Shown here one piece after another: positions 1 through 5,727 of a stretch of DNA of 13,623 nt (within the stretch, counting starts at the first letter, position 1; every line of letters starts with the position of its first letter). The notes beneath the pieces were generated by a model, which had not been told where the DNA came from, ran no database searches, and saw only the letters and a program-made list of their open reading frames with translations. Source of the stretch: JAZDHV01 sp043810355. GTDB lineage: Archaea; Nanobdellota; Nanobdellia; Woesearchaeales; JAGVYU01. The stretch is taken from assembly GCA_043810355.1 (NCBI GenBank), contig JBDROB010000020.1, positions 1 to 13,623 on the forward strand, written 5' to 3'. A program made the position numbers and the translations under genes.

Positions 1-134
1 ATTGTTCCAATTCCCAAAACCAATAAAAATCAAGAAAAGATTTTTAAGATTTTGGAATTGTTCCAATTCCCAAAACCAATAAAAATCAAGAAAAGATTTT
101 TAAGATTTTGGAATTGTTCCAATTCCCAAAACCA
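1..134. repeat. 56-bp tandem repeat, about 2.4 copies
   Basis: Copies lie at 1-56 and 57-112, identical by eye, followed by the first 22 nt of a third copy at 113-134. Each unit can form two hairpins. One is GGAATTG-TTC-CAATTCC (54-70), extended by TTTT/AAAA around a single bulged C. The other is AAAAATC-(7 nt)-GATTTTT (25-45). The partial third copy stops exactly where the TATA box of the downstream GTPase begins. The window starts inside the array, so more copies may lie upstream. Function unknown; it could be a promoter-proximal repeat or a transcription end for an upstream gene. Confidence 0.9.
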
Positions 135-142
135 TTATAAAC
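135..142 (+). promoter_or_regulatory. TATA box for the permuted GTPase
   Basis: TTATAAAC is centred about 26 nt upstream of the ATG at 164. This is the archaeal TATA-to-start distance expected for a leaderless mRNA. No Shine-Dalgarno sequence lies before the ATG. Confidence 0.6.
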
Positions 143-163
143 AAGAGTATATTCTATTTCATT

Positions 164-892
164 ATGAAGAATTTTTGGAATATTGTCAATAAAGTGATTG
201 AGGAATCTGATATCATACTTCTAGTAGGAGATGCAAGGTTTCCTGAAGAAACCTTTAACAGAGAATTATATGACAAGGCAATGAAAAAGAATAAGAAATT
301 TATTTTTGTGCTAAACAAATGCGATCTAATCGGGAAAGACAATAAACCTAAGATTGAAGTTCCCCACATATTTGTATCTGCACAAGAGCATCTGAGCACA
401 TTAAAGCTATTTAAGAAAATAAGAGAGGTTACTAATGGGAAAAAAGCAGTTGTTGGTGTCCTTGGGTATCCAAACACTGGAAAGAGCTCTTTGATAAATG
501 CCATCAAAGGGAAGAAAAGTGCACCCACAAGCCCTCAATCTGGATATACTAAAGGATTGCAGAAAGTAAAGGTCAGCAAAGATGTCATGTTATTGGACAC
601 ACCAGGAGTCATACCCTACAGAGAGAAAAACACTTCAAAACATGTAAAAATCGCAGTCCTAAGCCCATCTCAGATAAATGATACTGAAGAAGCCATTTAT
701 GACCTAATTGAAGGATATCCAGGAATAATTGAAAAACATTATGGAGTTAAAAGTTCTGAAGATAGTGAAGAAATATTGGAAATGATTGCTGAAAAATTCA
801 ATCTCTTCAAAAAAGGGAAAACACCAGACTTGATGAGAGCAGCAAGGATGATAATCCAGGACTGGCAGAAAGGCAAGATTAGAGTAAAATAA
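164..892 (+). CDS. Circularly permuted GTPase (YlqF/YawG-like, ribosome-assembly type)
   Basis: The 242-aa product carries the GTPase motifs in permuted order. G4 (NKCD, residues 51-54) and G5 (SA, 72-73) come first. They are followed by G1/P-loop GYPNTGKSS (101-109), a switch I threonine in GYTKG (about 129) and G3 DTPG (145-148). The N-terminal DIILLVGDAR segment matches the usual opening of this family. Members such as RbgA/YlqF and eukaryotic Nog2/Nug1 act in large ribosomal subunit assembly. An equivalent role in this archaeon is inferred. The C-terminal 90 residues form a mostly helical tail with a basic end (KGKIRVK). The start at 164 fits a leaderless transcript from the TATA box at 135-142. 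The gene stands alone, 50 nt before tRNA-Cys, which has its own promoter. Confidence 0.92.
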   Translation: MKNFWNIVNKVIEESDIILLVGDARFPEETFNRELYDKAMKKNKKFIFVLNKCDLIGKDNKPKIEVPHIFVSAQEHLSTLKLFKKIREVTNGKKAVVGVLGYPNTGKSSLINAIKGKKSAPTSPQSGYTKGLQKVKVSKDVMLLDTPGVIPYREKNTSKHVKIAVLSPSQINDTEEAIYDLIEGYPGIIEKHYGVKSSEDSEEILEMIAEKFNLFKKGKTPDLMRAARMIIQDWQKGKIRVK

Positions 893-909
893 ATGAATTC
901 TCCAAAATC

Positions 910-918
910 TTTATAAAT
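910..918 (+). promoter_or_regulatory. TATA box for tRNA-Cys
   Basis: TTTATAAAT is centred about 28 nt upstream of the first tRNA base at 942, the normal spacing for an archaeal tRNA promoter. Confidence 0.6.
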
Positions 919-941
919 CATCCAATAATCTATCATCTTAT

Positions 942-1042
942 GCAGAGGTACCCAAGCGGCTAAGGGGAACGGCTGCAACCCGTTTGATCCTGGGTTCGAG
1001 TCAGAGCAATATATTCGCTTTGCGAAAGTCCCAGCCTCTGCT
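942..1042 (+). tRNA. tRNA-Cys (anticodon GCA) with an intron in the T-loop
   Basis: The acceptor stem is GCAGAGG (942-948) with CCTCTGC (1035-1041), followed by U73 at 1042, the discriminator typical of tRNA-Cys. The D-arm is 951-966. The anticodon stem AACGG/CCGTT (968-972/980-984) encloses loop CTGCAAC with anticodon GCA at 975-977. The variable loop is 985-989. The T-stem is CTGGG (990-994) with CCCAG (1030-1034). The T-loop begins TTCGAG (995-1000) and is interrupted by 28 nt before its last base, T1029. Removing 1001-1028 leaves a standard 73-nt tRNA with T-loop TTCGAGT. No CCA is encoded, and a T-rich tract follows directly. The uninterrupted reading would give a 35-nt T-loop, so the gene needs splicing to be functional. 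Confidence 0.93.
1001..1028 (+). other. tRNA-Cys intron at position 59/60, bulge-helix-bulge motif
   Basis: The precursor forms a textbook bulge-helix-bulge. The outer helix is the T-stem CTGGG/CCCAG. The central 4-bp helix is TTCG (995-998) with CGAA (1023-1026). The two 3-nt bulges are AGT (999-1001) and AGT (1027-1029). The inner helix is CAGAGC (1002-1007) with GCTTTG (1017-1022), one G-U wobble, closed by a 9-nt loop. Cleavage after the second base of each bulge, the usual archaeal rule, removes 28 nt and restores a 7-nt T-loop. A competing internal hairpin TTCGC-TTT-GCGAA (1014-1026) also exists. Confidence 0.88.
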
Positions 1043-1058
1043 TTTTTTTCTTTTTTTC
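1042..1058 (+). terminator. T-rich termination tract after tRNA-Cys
   Basis: Eight T residues (1042-1049), one C and seven more T residues (1051-1057) follow the tRNA 3' end. Oligo-T tracts are sufficient archaeal terminators. Confidence 0.55.
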
Positions 1059-1064
1059 TAAAGA

Positions 1065-1073
1065 TTTATTAAT
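1065..1073 (+). promoter_or_regulatory. TATA box for trmI
   Basis: TTTATTAAT is centred about 27 nt upstream of the ATG at 1096. No Shine-Dalgarno sequence is present, so the message is probably leaderless. Confidence 0.5.
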
Positions 1074-1095
1074 AGAAATATATTATTCAATACAA

Positions 1096-1832
1096 ATGAA
1101 CCAAATAAAAAGGATATTGATAACAAAAGAGGGAAGGACATTCTATGTAAAGGACCTTTCTAATGATTATCATTGTGAATATGGATTAGTTTTGACAAAG
1201 GACTTGAAAAAGAAAGATGGAGCTATAGTCAAGACAAACAAAGGAATAGAGATGACATTGCTGATGCCCAAATTTTTTGATGTTGTCAAAAAAATCAAAA
1301 GAGGAGCTCAGATAATAACAAGAAAAGACATTGGAGAGATCATTGTAGAGACTGGGCTTAATAAGGATTCAATAGTGGTTGACTGCGGAGCAGGATCAGG
1401 CGGATTAGCATGTTATCTAGCTTTCCTCTGCAAAAAGGTCACAAGCTATGACATCAGGCAGGATCATCTTGAATTAGTAAAGAAAAACATGGAATTTCTT
1501 GGATTGAAGAATCTAGTATTGAAACTAGGGATGTCTATGAGAAAATAGATGAGAAAAATGTTGATATAGTGACAGTAGATGTGCAAGAGCCATGGAAAGT
1601 GCTTGAGAATGCATCAAAGGCTTTGAAAAATGGGGGTTTTCTTGTCAGTTATTCTCCGAATATAACCCAATCAATAAATGTTGTTAATAAATCAGAAGAG
1701 CATGGATTCTGCCACTTAAAGACAACTGAGTTGTTAGAAAGGAATTGGGATATTGTAGATAGGGTTGCTCATCCCAAATTCAGGGACATCAATCATACAG
1801 GCTTTTTGAGCTTTTTTAGGAAGATAAAATAA
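1096..1832 (+). CDS. trmI: tRNA (adenine-N1)-methyltransferase TrmI, interrupted by a -1 frameshift
   Basis: TrmI uses S-adenosylmethionine to methylate N1 of adenines in the tRNA T-loop (A58, and also A57 in archaea). The N-terminal half (1096 to about 1515) holds the small beta domain, the KIKRGAQIITRKDIG segment and SAM motif I VDCGAGSGG. The C-terminal half, in another frame from about 1515 to 1832, holds VDVQEPWKVLE, the D-x-x-EPW motif of archaeal TrmI, then ALKNGGFLVSYSPNITQ. The first frame runs to a stop at 1546-1548. The second frame is already open from about 1503 and reads IETRDVYEKIDEKNVDIVTVD, the expected linker. Inserting one base near 1513-1521 would rejoin them into about 245 aa, the usual family size. 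No slippery heptamer is visible. Either a mutation or a sequencing error is likely. An ATG at 1569 could only start a fragment lacking the SAM site. Confidence 0.85.
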
Positions 1833-1848
1833 GATTTTTTCGCGTAAA

Positions 1849-2058
1849 ATGAAATTTAATGCCATCAAGGTTGTTTCAGTTGTGCTAATAGTTCTTTTGA
1901 TAGTGAATATGGTGCTATTTGCTATGAAGAGATCAAATACTGTCTATTTTTGGGTATTCATAATATTAGCTGCAATCTATGCATTTTTGGTCTTGCCGAA
2001 ATTGAAGGCAAATAAAAAAAAAGAATTGGAAAATAAGGTCAAAAAGAGTAGAAAATAA
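1849..2058 (+). CDS. Small two-helix membrane protein, hypothetical
   Basis: I do not recognise a family. The 69-aa product has two hydrophobic segments, about residues 7-26 and 32-51, separated by a short loop containing KRSN. A strongly basic tail of about 18 residues rich in lysine follows. Under the positive-inside rule both the tail and the loop would compete for the cytoplasm, so topology is uncertain. The gene begins 16 nt after the trmI stop and has no clear Shine-Dalgarno. It may be co-transcribed with trmI. The A-rich run after its stop contains no gene. Confidence 0.65.
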   Translation: MKFNAIKVVSVVLIVLLIVNMVLFAMKRSNTVYFWVFIILAAIYAFLVLPKLKANKKKELENKVKKSRK

Positions 2059-2152
2059 AAAAAAAGAAAAAATAAATGAGAAACGAATTCAATTGCTTCT
2101 AAATTCTAATGAATTCGGAATTTAATGATTTCAAATTGAAGATAAAAATAAC

Positions 2153-2239
2153 AAAAATTTGCTGAATATTTATAAGCTCAGCTTATCCTCACACTAAAGT
2201 GTGAGGTATTAAGCTTCGCATTATTGTCAGCAAATTTTT
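2153..2239. repeat. Imperfect cruciform: 13-bp inverted repeat enclosing two hairpins
   Basis: The outer arms AAAAATTTGCTGA (2153-2165) and TCAGCAAATTTTT (2227-2239) are perfect complements. Inside are ATAAGC-TCA-GCTTAT (2172-2186) and CCTCACAC-TAAA-GTGTGAGG (2187-2206). This is a branched structure with three stems in under 90 bp. Confidence 0.85.
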
Positions 2240-2243
2240 GGGA

Positions 2244-2303
2244 CACTGAGAAATTTGCTTAGCAAATTTCTGGTGCGCAAAAAATGCAAAGCATTTTTTA
2301 GCG
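2244..2303. repeat. Structured dispersed repeat, copy 1
   Basis: Two adjacent hairpins are present: GAAATTTGC-TTA-GCAAATTTC (2250-2270), flanked by CAC/GTG, and CGCAAAAAATGC-AAA-GCATTTTTT-A-GCG (2276-2303). The same arrangement with nearly identical sequence recurs at 8237-8293, so this is a repeat family rather than a chance palindrome. Confidence 0.85.
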
Positions 2304-2423
2304 TTGAAAATTCGATTCGATCATTCGTTTTAAATCGCTTTGCGATTTATAACGTACCAGAAATCTCCGATTTCTGAGCACATCCTTGGCCAAAAGGCCA
2401 AGGTATTCTGATCGAATTTTCAA
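2304..2423. repeat. Large nested cruciform with three internal hairpins
   Basis: The closing stem TTGAAAATTCGAT (2304-2316) pairs perfectly with ATCGAATTTTCAA (2411-2423). Inside are three hairpins. The first is CGTT-T-TAAATCGC-TTT-GCGATTTA-T-AACG (2326-2354). The second is CAGAAATC-TCC-GATTTCTG (2358-2376). The third is CCTTGGCC-AAAA-GGCCAAGG (2384-2403). The result is a clover-leaf-like shape of about 120 nt. The middle hairpin, read on the minus strand, resembles copy 1 at 2244-2270, sharing the 9-mer ATTTCTGGT. Confidence 0.85.
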
Positions 2424-2427
2424 TAAG

Positions 2428-2437
2428 TTTAATAAAA
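2428..2437 (+). promoter_or_regulatory. TATA box for the DUF99 gene
   Basis: TTTAATAAAA lies about 29 nt upstream of the ATG at 2462, immediately after the large cruciform. Confidence 0.45.
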
Positions 2438-2461
2438 TAAAATAAGTTTAATGAAAAAACA

Positions 2462-3043
2462 ATGAAAAAGAAAAAATCATTCTTGAAAAAAGAGATAAGG
2501 GTAATTGGGATTGATGATGCCCCTTTTGACAAGTTTAAAGAAAAAGAGAATCTAGTGATTGGAACCATATACAGAGGGGGAGACTTTATGGATGGTGTTC
2601 TGTCAACTCATGTCCAGGTTGATGGAGATGATTCTACACACAAAATTTCAATGCTGATAAATAATTCAAAATTCAAATCACAGCTGAGGTGCATCCTTTT
2701 GGATGGGATTGCTTTGTCAGGATTCAATGTGATTGATATCAAAGAGCTGAAGAAAAAGACAAGATTACCTGTCATGGTAATAATGAGGCATTATCCTGAT
2801 ATTGACAAGATTAAAAATGCTCTGGAAAAGGTAAAAAAACCTGAGAAAATGATACTGATTGAAAAAGCAGGGAAAATCCATGAGATAAATGGCCTTTTTG
2901 TGCAATTGGCAGGAATGACAATGAGCAAGGCAAAAGAAATACTGGAGATAACATGCACAAGGAGCCAGATACCAGAGCCGATAAGGATGGCGCACATAAT
3001 TGCATCAGGTGTAAAAGACGGCGAAAGTCGAGGAAGGGCATGA
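2462..3043 (+). CDS. DUF99 family protein (endonuclease V-like fold)
   Basis: The 193-aa protein shows the full DUF99 signature. It opens with RVIGIDDAPF (about residues 13-22), followed by DGVLSTHVQVDGDD. Next come the core LDGIALSGFNVIDIKEL, then LPVMVIMRHYPD. It closes with IPEPIRMAHIIASGVKDGESRGRA at the very C-terminus. DUF99 proteins are almost confined to archaea and are structurally related to endonuclease V. Their biochemical role is not established, so none is assigned here. Conserved acidic residues in the IDDAPF and LDG segments are where endonuclease V would bind metal. An earlier ATG at 2451 runs into a stop after three codons, which fixes 2462 as the start. The gene appears to be transcribed alone. 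Confidence 0.93.
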   Translation: MKKKKSFLKKEIRVIGIDDAPFDKFKEKENLVIGTIYRGGDFMDGVLSTHVQVDGDDSTHKISMLINNSKFKSQLRCILLDGIALSGFNVIDIKELKKKTRLPVMVIMRHYPDIDKIKNALEKVKKPEKMILIEKAGKIHEINGLFVQLAGMTMSKAKEILEITCTRSQIPEPIRMAHIIASGVKDGESRGRA

Positions 3044-3202
3044 AAATATTCTGTTAAAGCCGGAAATCTATTGATATCAAAACAAAATTCCGAAATTCTT
3101 TTATTGGAATTGAAACATATATGAGATTTAAAAAAATTTTCTGGTTTTTTTTGGCAAACACTTTTTAAGGACCTCTACTTTTAATTTTTCTTAAAAAAAT
3201 AT

Positions 3203-3206
3203 GGAG
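3203..3206 (+). promoter_or_regulatory. Shine-Dalgarno deciding the start at 3216
   Basis: GGAG is followed 9 nt later by the ATG at 3216. A possible ATG at 3201 overlaps this site, has no ribosome binding site of its own and would add an acidic MECEK extension to the signal peptide. A TATA-like CTTTTTAAG near 3161-3169 would start transcription around 3190, leaving a short leader. Confidence 0.5.
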
Positions 3207-3215
3207 TGTGAGAAA

Positions 3216-4550
3216 ATGATTGGTTTAAGAATAGTATTGGTTTTGTTTGTTTTTGTGGTTTGTTCAGCATTCGCATTTGCGAATGTCCAGATATCTGAAG
3301 TGCTCTATGATCCAGTTGGGACAGAATCTGGGGGAGAGGCAGTTGAGCTTTATAATCCAACTGGATCAGATATTGACATATCTGGATATAAGATCGGAAG
3401 CGAGACAAGCATGAGTGATGCTGTTGTTCCTGACGGCACATTCATCAGCGCTGGATCATACTATCTAATAGCAGATGCAGGATGGTCAACAAGCAAAGAC
3501 AATCCTTTATGGGCAAATGCTGATCATGAAGAGGCAATTACTCTTACTAATTCAGATGCAGGAATTGCTCTGATAGATAATAATGATAATATCATTGATG
3601 CAGTCGGATGGGGTGACCCAAATCAAATAGATTCAGGTTTATTTGAAGGCACACCCTCATCAGGCGCAAGCACAGGGAATAGTCTCATAAGAAATCAAGA
3701 TTCAGGAAATAATGCAGTAGATTTCGAAGAATCTGCCCCTGATTTAAAAAGCAGTAACAGTGGAAGTGGAGGCTTGGATGGACCAAATGGAACTTTTTCT
3801 GCAAAGATTGCTTTCACTGTTACTGTCACTAATCCTGTGTCAAGGATAAAACTTGTTAATATATCTGATGAGGATCCAACAAAAAATGGGACACAGATTA
3901 TTCCAAATCCAAAAAATGAAAAATTGATATCTGTTGAGATTATTGCCAGCAATGATCAAGGGCATGATATTATTGGGGACATAAATGTTGTATTTAATGG
4001 AGAAAATATCTCATTGAACAAATCTCATGTCTTGAATCAGACTGATGCAATATTTTCAAAAGATCTTGCATTAGACTTCTACGATGATCCAGGAGAGTAT
4101 AATCTAACATTTTTTCTGCTAAATAATACTGAGAACAGTTCATTAGGATTTCAGGTTGATTATGAAAGCCTGACAGCATATGAGTTAGACACCACTTCTT
4201 TGGAATGCAATGTCAGGGTCGGAAAAAAGTGTGAGGTTTTCGGAGATCTTAATATCTCTTCAAATGATCAAGCTACATTAAGGAATATTGGCAATATTAA
4301 CCTTGATTTTGAGGTATTTGGAAGCAATCTAGTTAACGGGAATGATGTAATTGAAGTAAGCAATCTAAAATATTCATTCTCTGACTATCCATTTCAAGTG
4401 ATGCAGATCAATCCAGTGCTTAATGATATTAATCTGGACAAAGGAGAGATGTCATTGATAGACCTGTCATTTGAACTAGAGATTCCATCAGGAACAAAAT
4501 CTGGATCTTATATATCAGACATTCTGCTGAATGGAGTTGAATCATGGTGA
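3216..4550 (+). CDS. Secreted lamin-tail-domain (LTD) protein
   Basis: The 444-aa product begins with a signal peptide (hydrophobic to about residue 22, ending AFAFA). An LTD fold follows, about residues 23-155. Its hallmarks are VQISEVLYDP, GGEAVELYNPT, DISGYKI, a SAGSYYLIAD strand, ALIDNNDNIIDAVGWGDP and a NSLIRNQD strand. LTDs in prokaryotes occur on secreted proteins and are thought to bind surfaces or substrates. The remaining 290 residues look like beta-sandwich modules rich in Asn. They carry about ten N-glycosylation sequons (for example NIS, NKS, NQT, NLT, NNT, NSS), consistent with an exported archaeal glycoprotein. There is no C-terminal membrane segment. The stop overlaps the start of the next gene by 7 nt, so the two are probably co-translated and may act together at the envelope. 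The start at 3216 is preferred to 3201 (see the Shine-Dalgarno entry). Confidence 0.85.
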   Translation: MIGLRIVLVLFVFVVCSAFAFANVQISEVLYDPVGTESGGEAVELYNPTGSDIDISGYKIGSETSMSDAVVPDGTFISAGSYYLIADAGWSTSKDNPLWANADHEEAITLTNSDAGIALIDNNDNIIDAVGWGDPNQIDSGLFEGTPSSGASTGNSLIRNQDSGNNAVDFEESAPDLKSSNSGSGGLDGPNGTFSAKIAFTVTVTNPVSRIKLVNISDEDPTKNGTQIIPNPKNEKLISVEIIASNDQGHDIIGDINVVFNGENISLNKSHVLNQTDAIFSKDLALDFYDDPGEYNLTFFLLNNTENSSLGFQVDYESLTAYELDTTSLECNVRVGKKCEVFGDLNISSNDQATLRNIGNINLDFEVFGSNLVNGNDVIEVSNLKYSFSDYPFQVMQINPVLNDINLDKGEMSLIDLSFELEIPSGTKSGSYISDILLNGVESW

Positions 4551-5056
4551 AAATGATCCATATATTTTTTGTTTTTTTTGTTTTTGTTGAAGCTGCTTAT
4601 GCATTGTCAATAGGTGTTAGCCCAAACCAGATATTGATCAATGAAAATAATCCTGAGAGGCAATTGACATTATTCAATCCAAATAACTTTTCAGTAGGTT
4701 ATTATCTGGAACTAGAGAAACCAAATGACAAAATTGAAATTGAAAAAGAAGGGGTTATAAATTCATTTGACAGCAAGAATCTTAGAATTAAGCATACTAT
4801 TAATGAATTCAGGGATTATGAGTCAAGATTATTAGTCAAGTTTTTCCAAAAAGAAGAAAAAGATGGGATTGGAATATTTCCAACTGCAAGTGTCAAAATC
4901 AAAGTTGAGAAGTTAAGCGATACAATTGACCTGAATAAGATATCTGATGTGAAAGATGAGAATAAAATTGAAAAAAAACAAAATCTGAAGACAGCACTTA
5001 CAGTCATGGGATTGATAATCATCATTGGAATCTTTATTTACCTCATGATCTCATAA
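4544..5056 (+). CDS. Membrane-anchored extracellular Ig-like protein, hypothetical
   Basis: The 170-aa product has an N-terminal signal or anchor (about residues 4-20, ending in AYA), a beta-rich segment (22-122) and a charged linker (123-148). A single C-terminal membrane helix (about 150-169) completes it. The opening SIGVSPNQILINENNPERQLTLFNPNN resembles NEW3/CARDB-like Ig modules found in archaeal envelope proteins, but I cannot assign a named family. It would sit outside the cell, tethered by its C-terminus. The start overlaps the LTD gene's stop by 7 nt and has GGAG at 4533-4536, 7 nt upstream. That supports translational coupling and this start over the ATG at 4553. It may anchor or partner the secreted LTD protein; that is inference. 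Confidence 0.75.
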   Translation: MVKMIHIFFVFFVFVEAAYALSIGVSPNQILINENNPERQLTLFNPNNFSVGYYLELEKPNDKIEIEKEGVINSFDSKNLRIKHTINEFRDYESRLLVKFFQKEEKDGIGIFPTASVKIKVEKLSDTIDLNKISDVKDENKIEKKQNLKTALTVMGLIIIIGIFIYLMIS

Positions 5057-5067
5057 ATTTGAAAAAG

Positions 5068-5076
5068 ATTTATATA
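5068..5076 (+). promoter_or_regulatory. TATA box for the membrane protein at 5099
   Basis: ATTTATATA is centred about 27 nt upstream of the ATG at 5099. There is no Shine-Dalgarno, so a leaderless transcript is likely. Confidence 0.6.
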
Positions 5077-5098
5077 CCATTTATGCAATAAAACATAC

Positions 5099-5713
5099 AT
5101 GGTAGATTTTATCAATCTTACTGGGATACAATACACACCTTTCTCTGTCATAGAAGGGATTGAAGTAATCAAGCCACTTTTTTTCTATATCATTGGGATT
5201 GTTATCTATTCAATATTTATCTTTAAATTCTACAAATTTTTAGCAAAAAGAGACATTGTTGAGCTCCACCTTGATGAATATTCAGAGTCATTTGTCGGGT
5301 TTGTGAAAAAATTTTTTGAGTTAATCTTTTATATCCTAGAATATTTGGTATTATTCCCTTTATTTGCTTTCTTCTGGTTTTTAGTGATGGCTGGGTTATT
5401 CCTGTTCTTGTCAAAGAATCAGGATGTCGGGACAATATTGCTGATGTGCATGTCACTTGTGACAGCAGTAAGGATCACTGCATATTATAATGAAGACCTG
5501 TCAAGAGACTTGGCAAAGATGATACCATTTGCTTTACTTGGCATCTTTTTAGTAGATGTATCATTTTTTTCTTTCTCAAATTCTATCAACACTGCATTAC
5601 AATTACCAATGTTCTGGAAAACAGCATTATATTATCTTGGTTTTTTTATTGCTCTTGAGCTAGTATTGAGATTAGTGGAAATGGCTTATTCAGCTGTCTT
5701 TAGAAGGGTTTGA
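5099..5713 (+). CDS. Polytopic membrane protein, unknown function
   Basis: The 204-aa product is almost entirely hydrophobic. About five or six membrane helices are visible, near residues 22-45, 70-88, 89-105, 109-128, 140-158 and 173-198. Between the first two is an amphipathic charged stretch (KRDIVELHLDEYSESFVGFVKK). No catalytic or transport motif is recognisable. It has its own leaderless promoter, so it is not clearly part of the upstream envelope operon. It converges on ABCE1 with only 14 nt between the two stop codons. Several F- and L-rich helices and a conserved-looking RITAYYNEDLSRDLAKMIPF segment could help family searches. Confidence 0.75.
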   Translation: MVDFINLTGIQYTPFSVIEGIEVIKPLFFYIIGIVIYSIFIFKFYKFLAKRDIVELHLDEYSESFVGFVKKFFELIFYILEYLVLFPLFAFFWFLVMAGLFLFLSKNQDVGTILLMCMSLVTAVRITAYYNEDLSRDLAKMIPFALLGIFLVDVSFFSFSNSINTALQLPMFWKTALYYLGFFIALELVLRLVEMAYSAVFRRV

Positions 5714-5727
5714 CTATTAAGATTGGA

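Larger units (their letters stand above)
2062..2450. other. Gene-free interval packed with inverted repeats
   Basis: No reading frame here looks like a protein. From 2153 to 2423 the sequence is almost continuous hairpins, described separately. Upstream, 2085-2140 is AT-rich with several GAATTC-like palindromes. The far end holds the promoter of the DUF99 gene. Confidence 0.8.

Noticed and set aside
1..134. CRISPR array
   Set aside because: The whole 56-bp unit repeats, with no variable spacers, so it is a simple tandem repeat.
739..978. Minus-strand reading frame overlapping the GTPase and tRNA-Cys
   Set aside because: It runs opposite a well-supported gene and into a tRNA, and has no family-like sequence.
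1513..1548. Programmed -1 frameshift in trmI
   Set aside because: No X-XXY-YYZ slippery heptamer or clear downstream pseudoknot is visible, and the first frame diverges from the family before its stop. A missing base is simpler.
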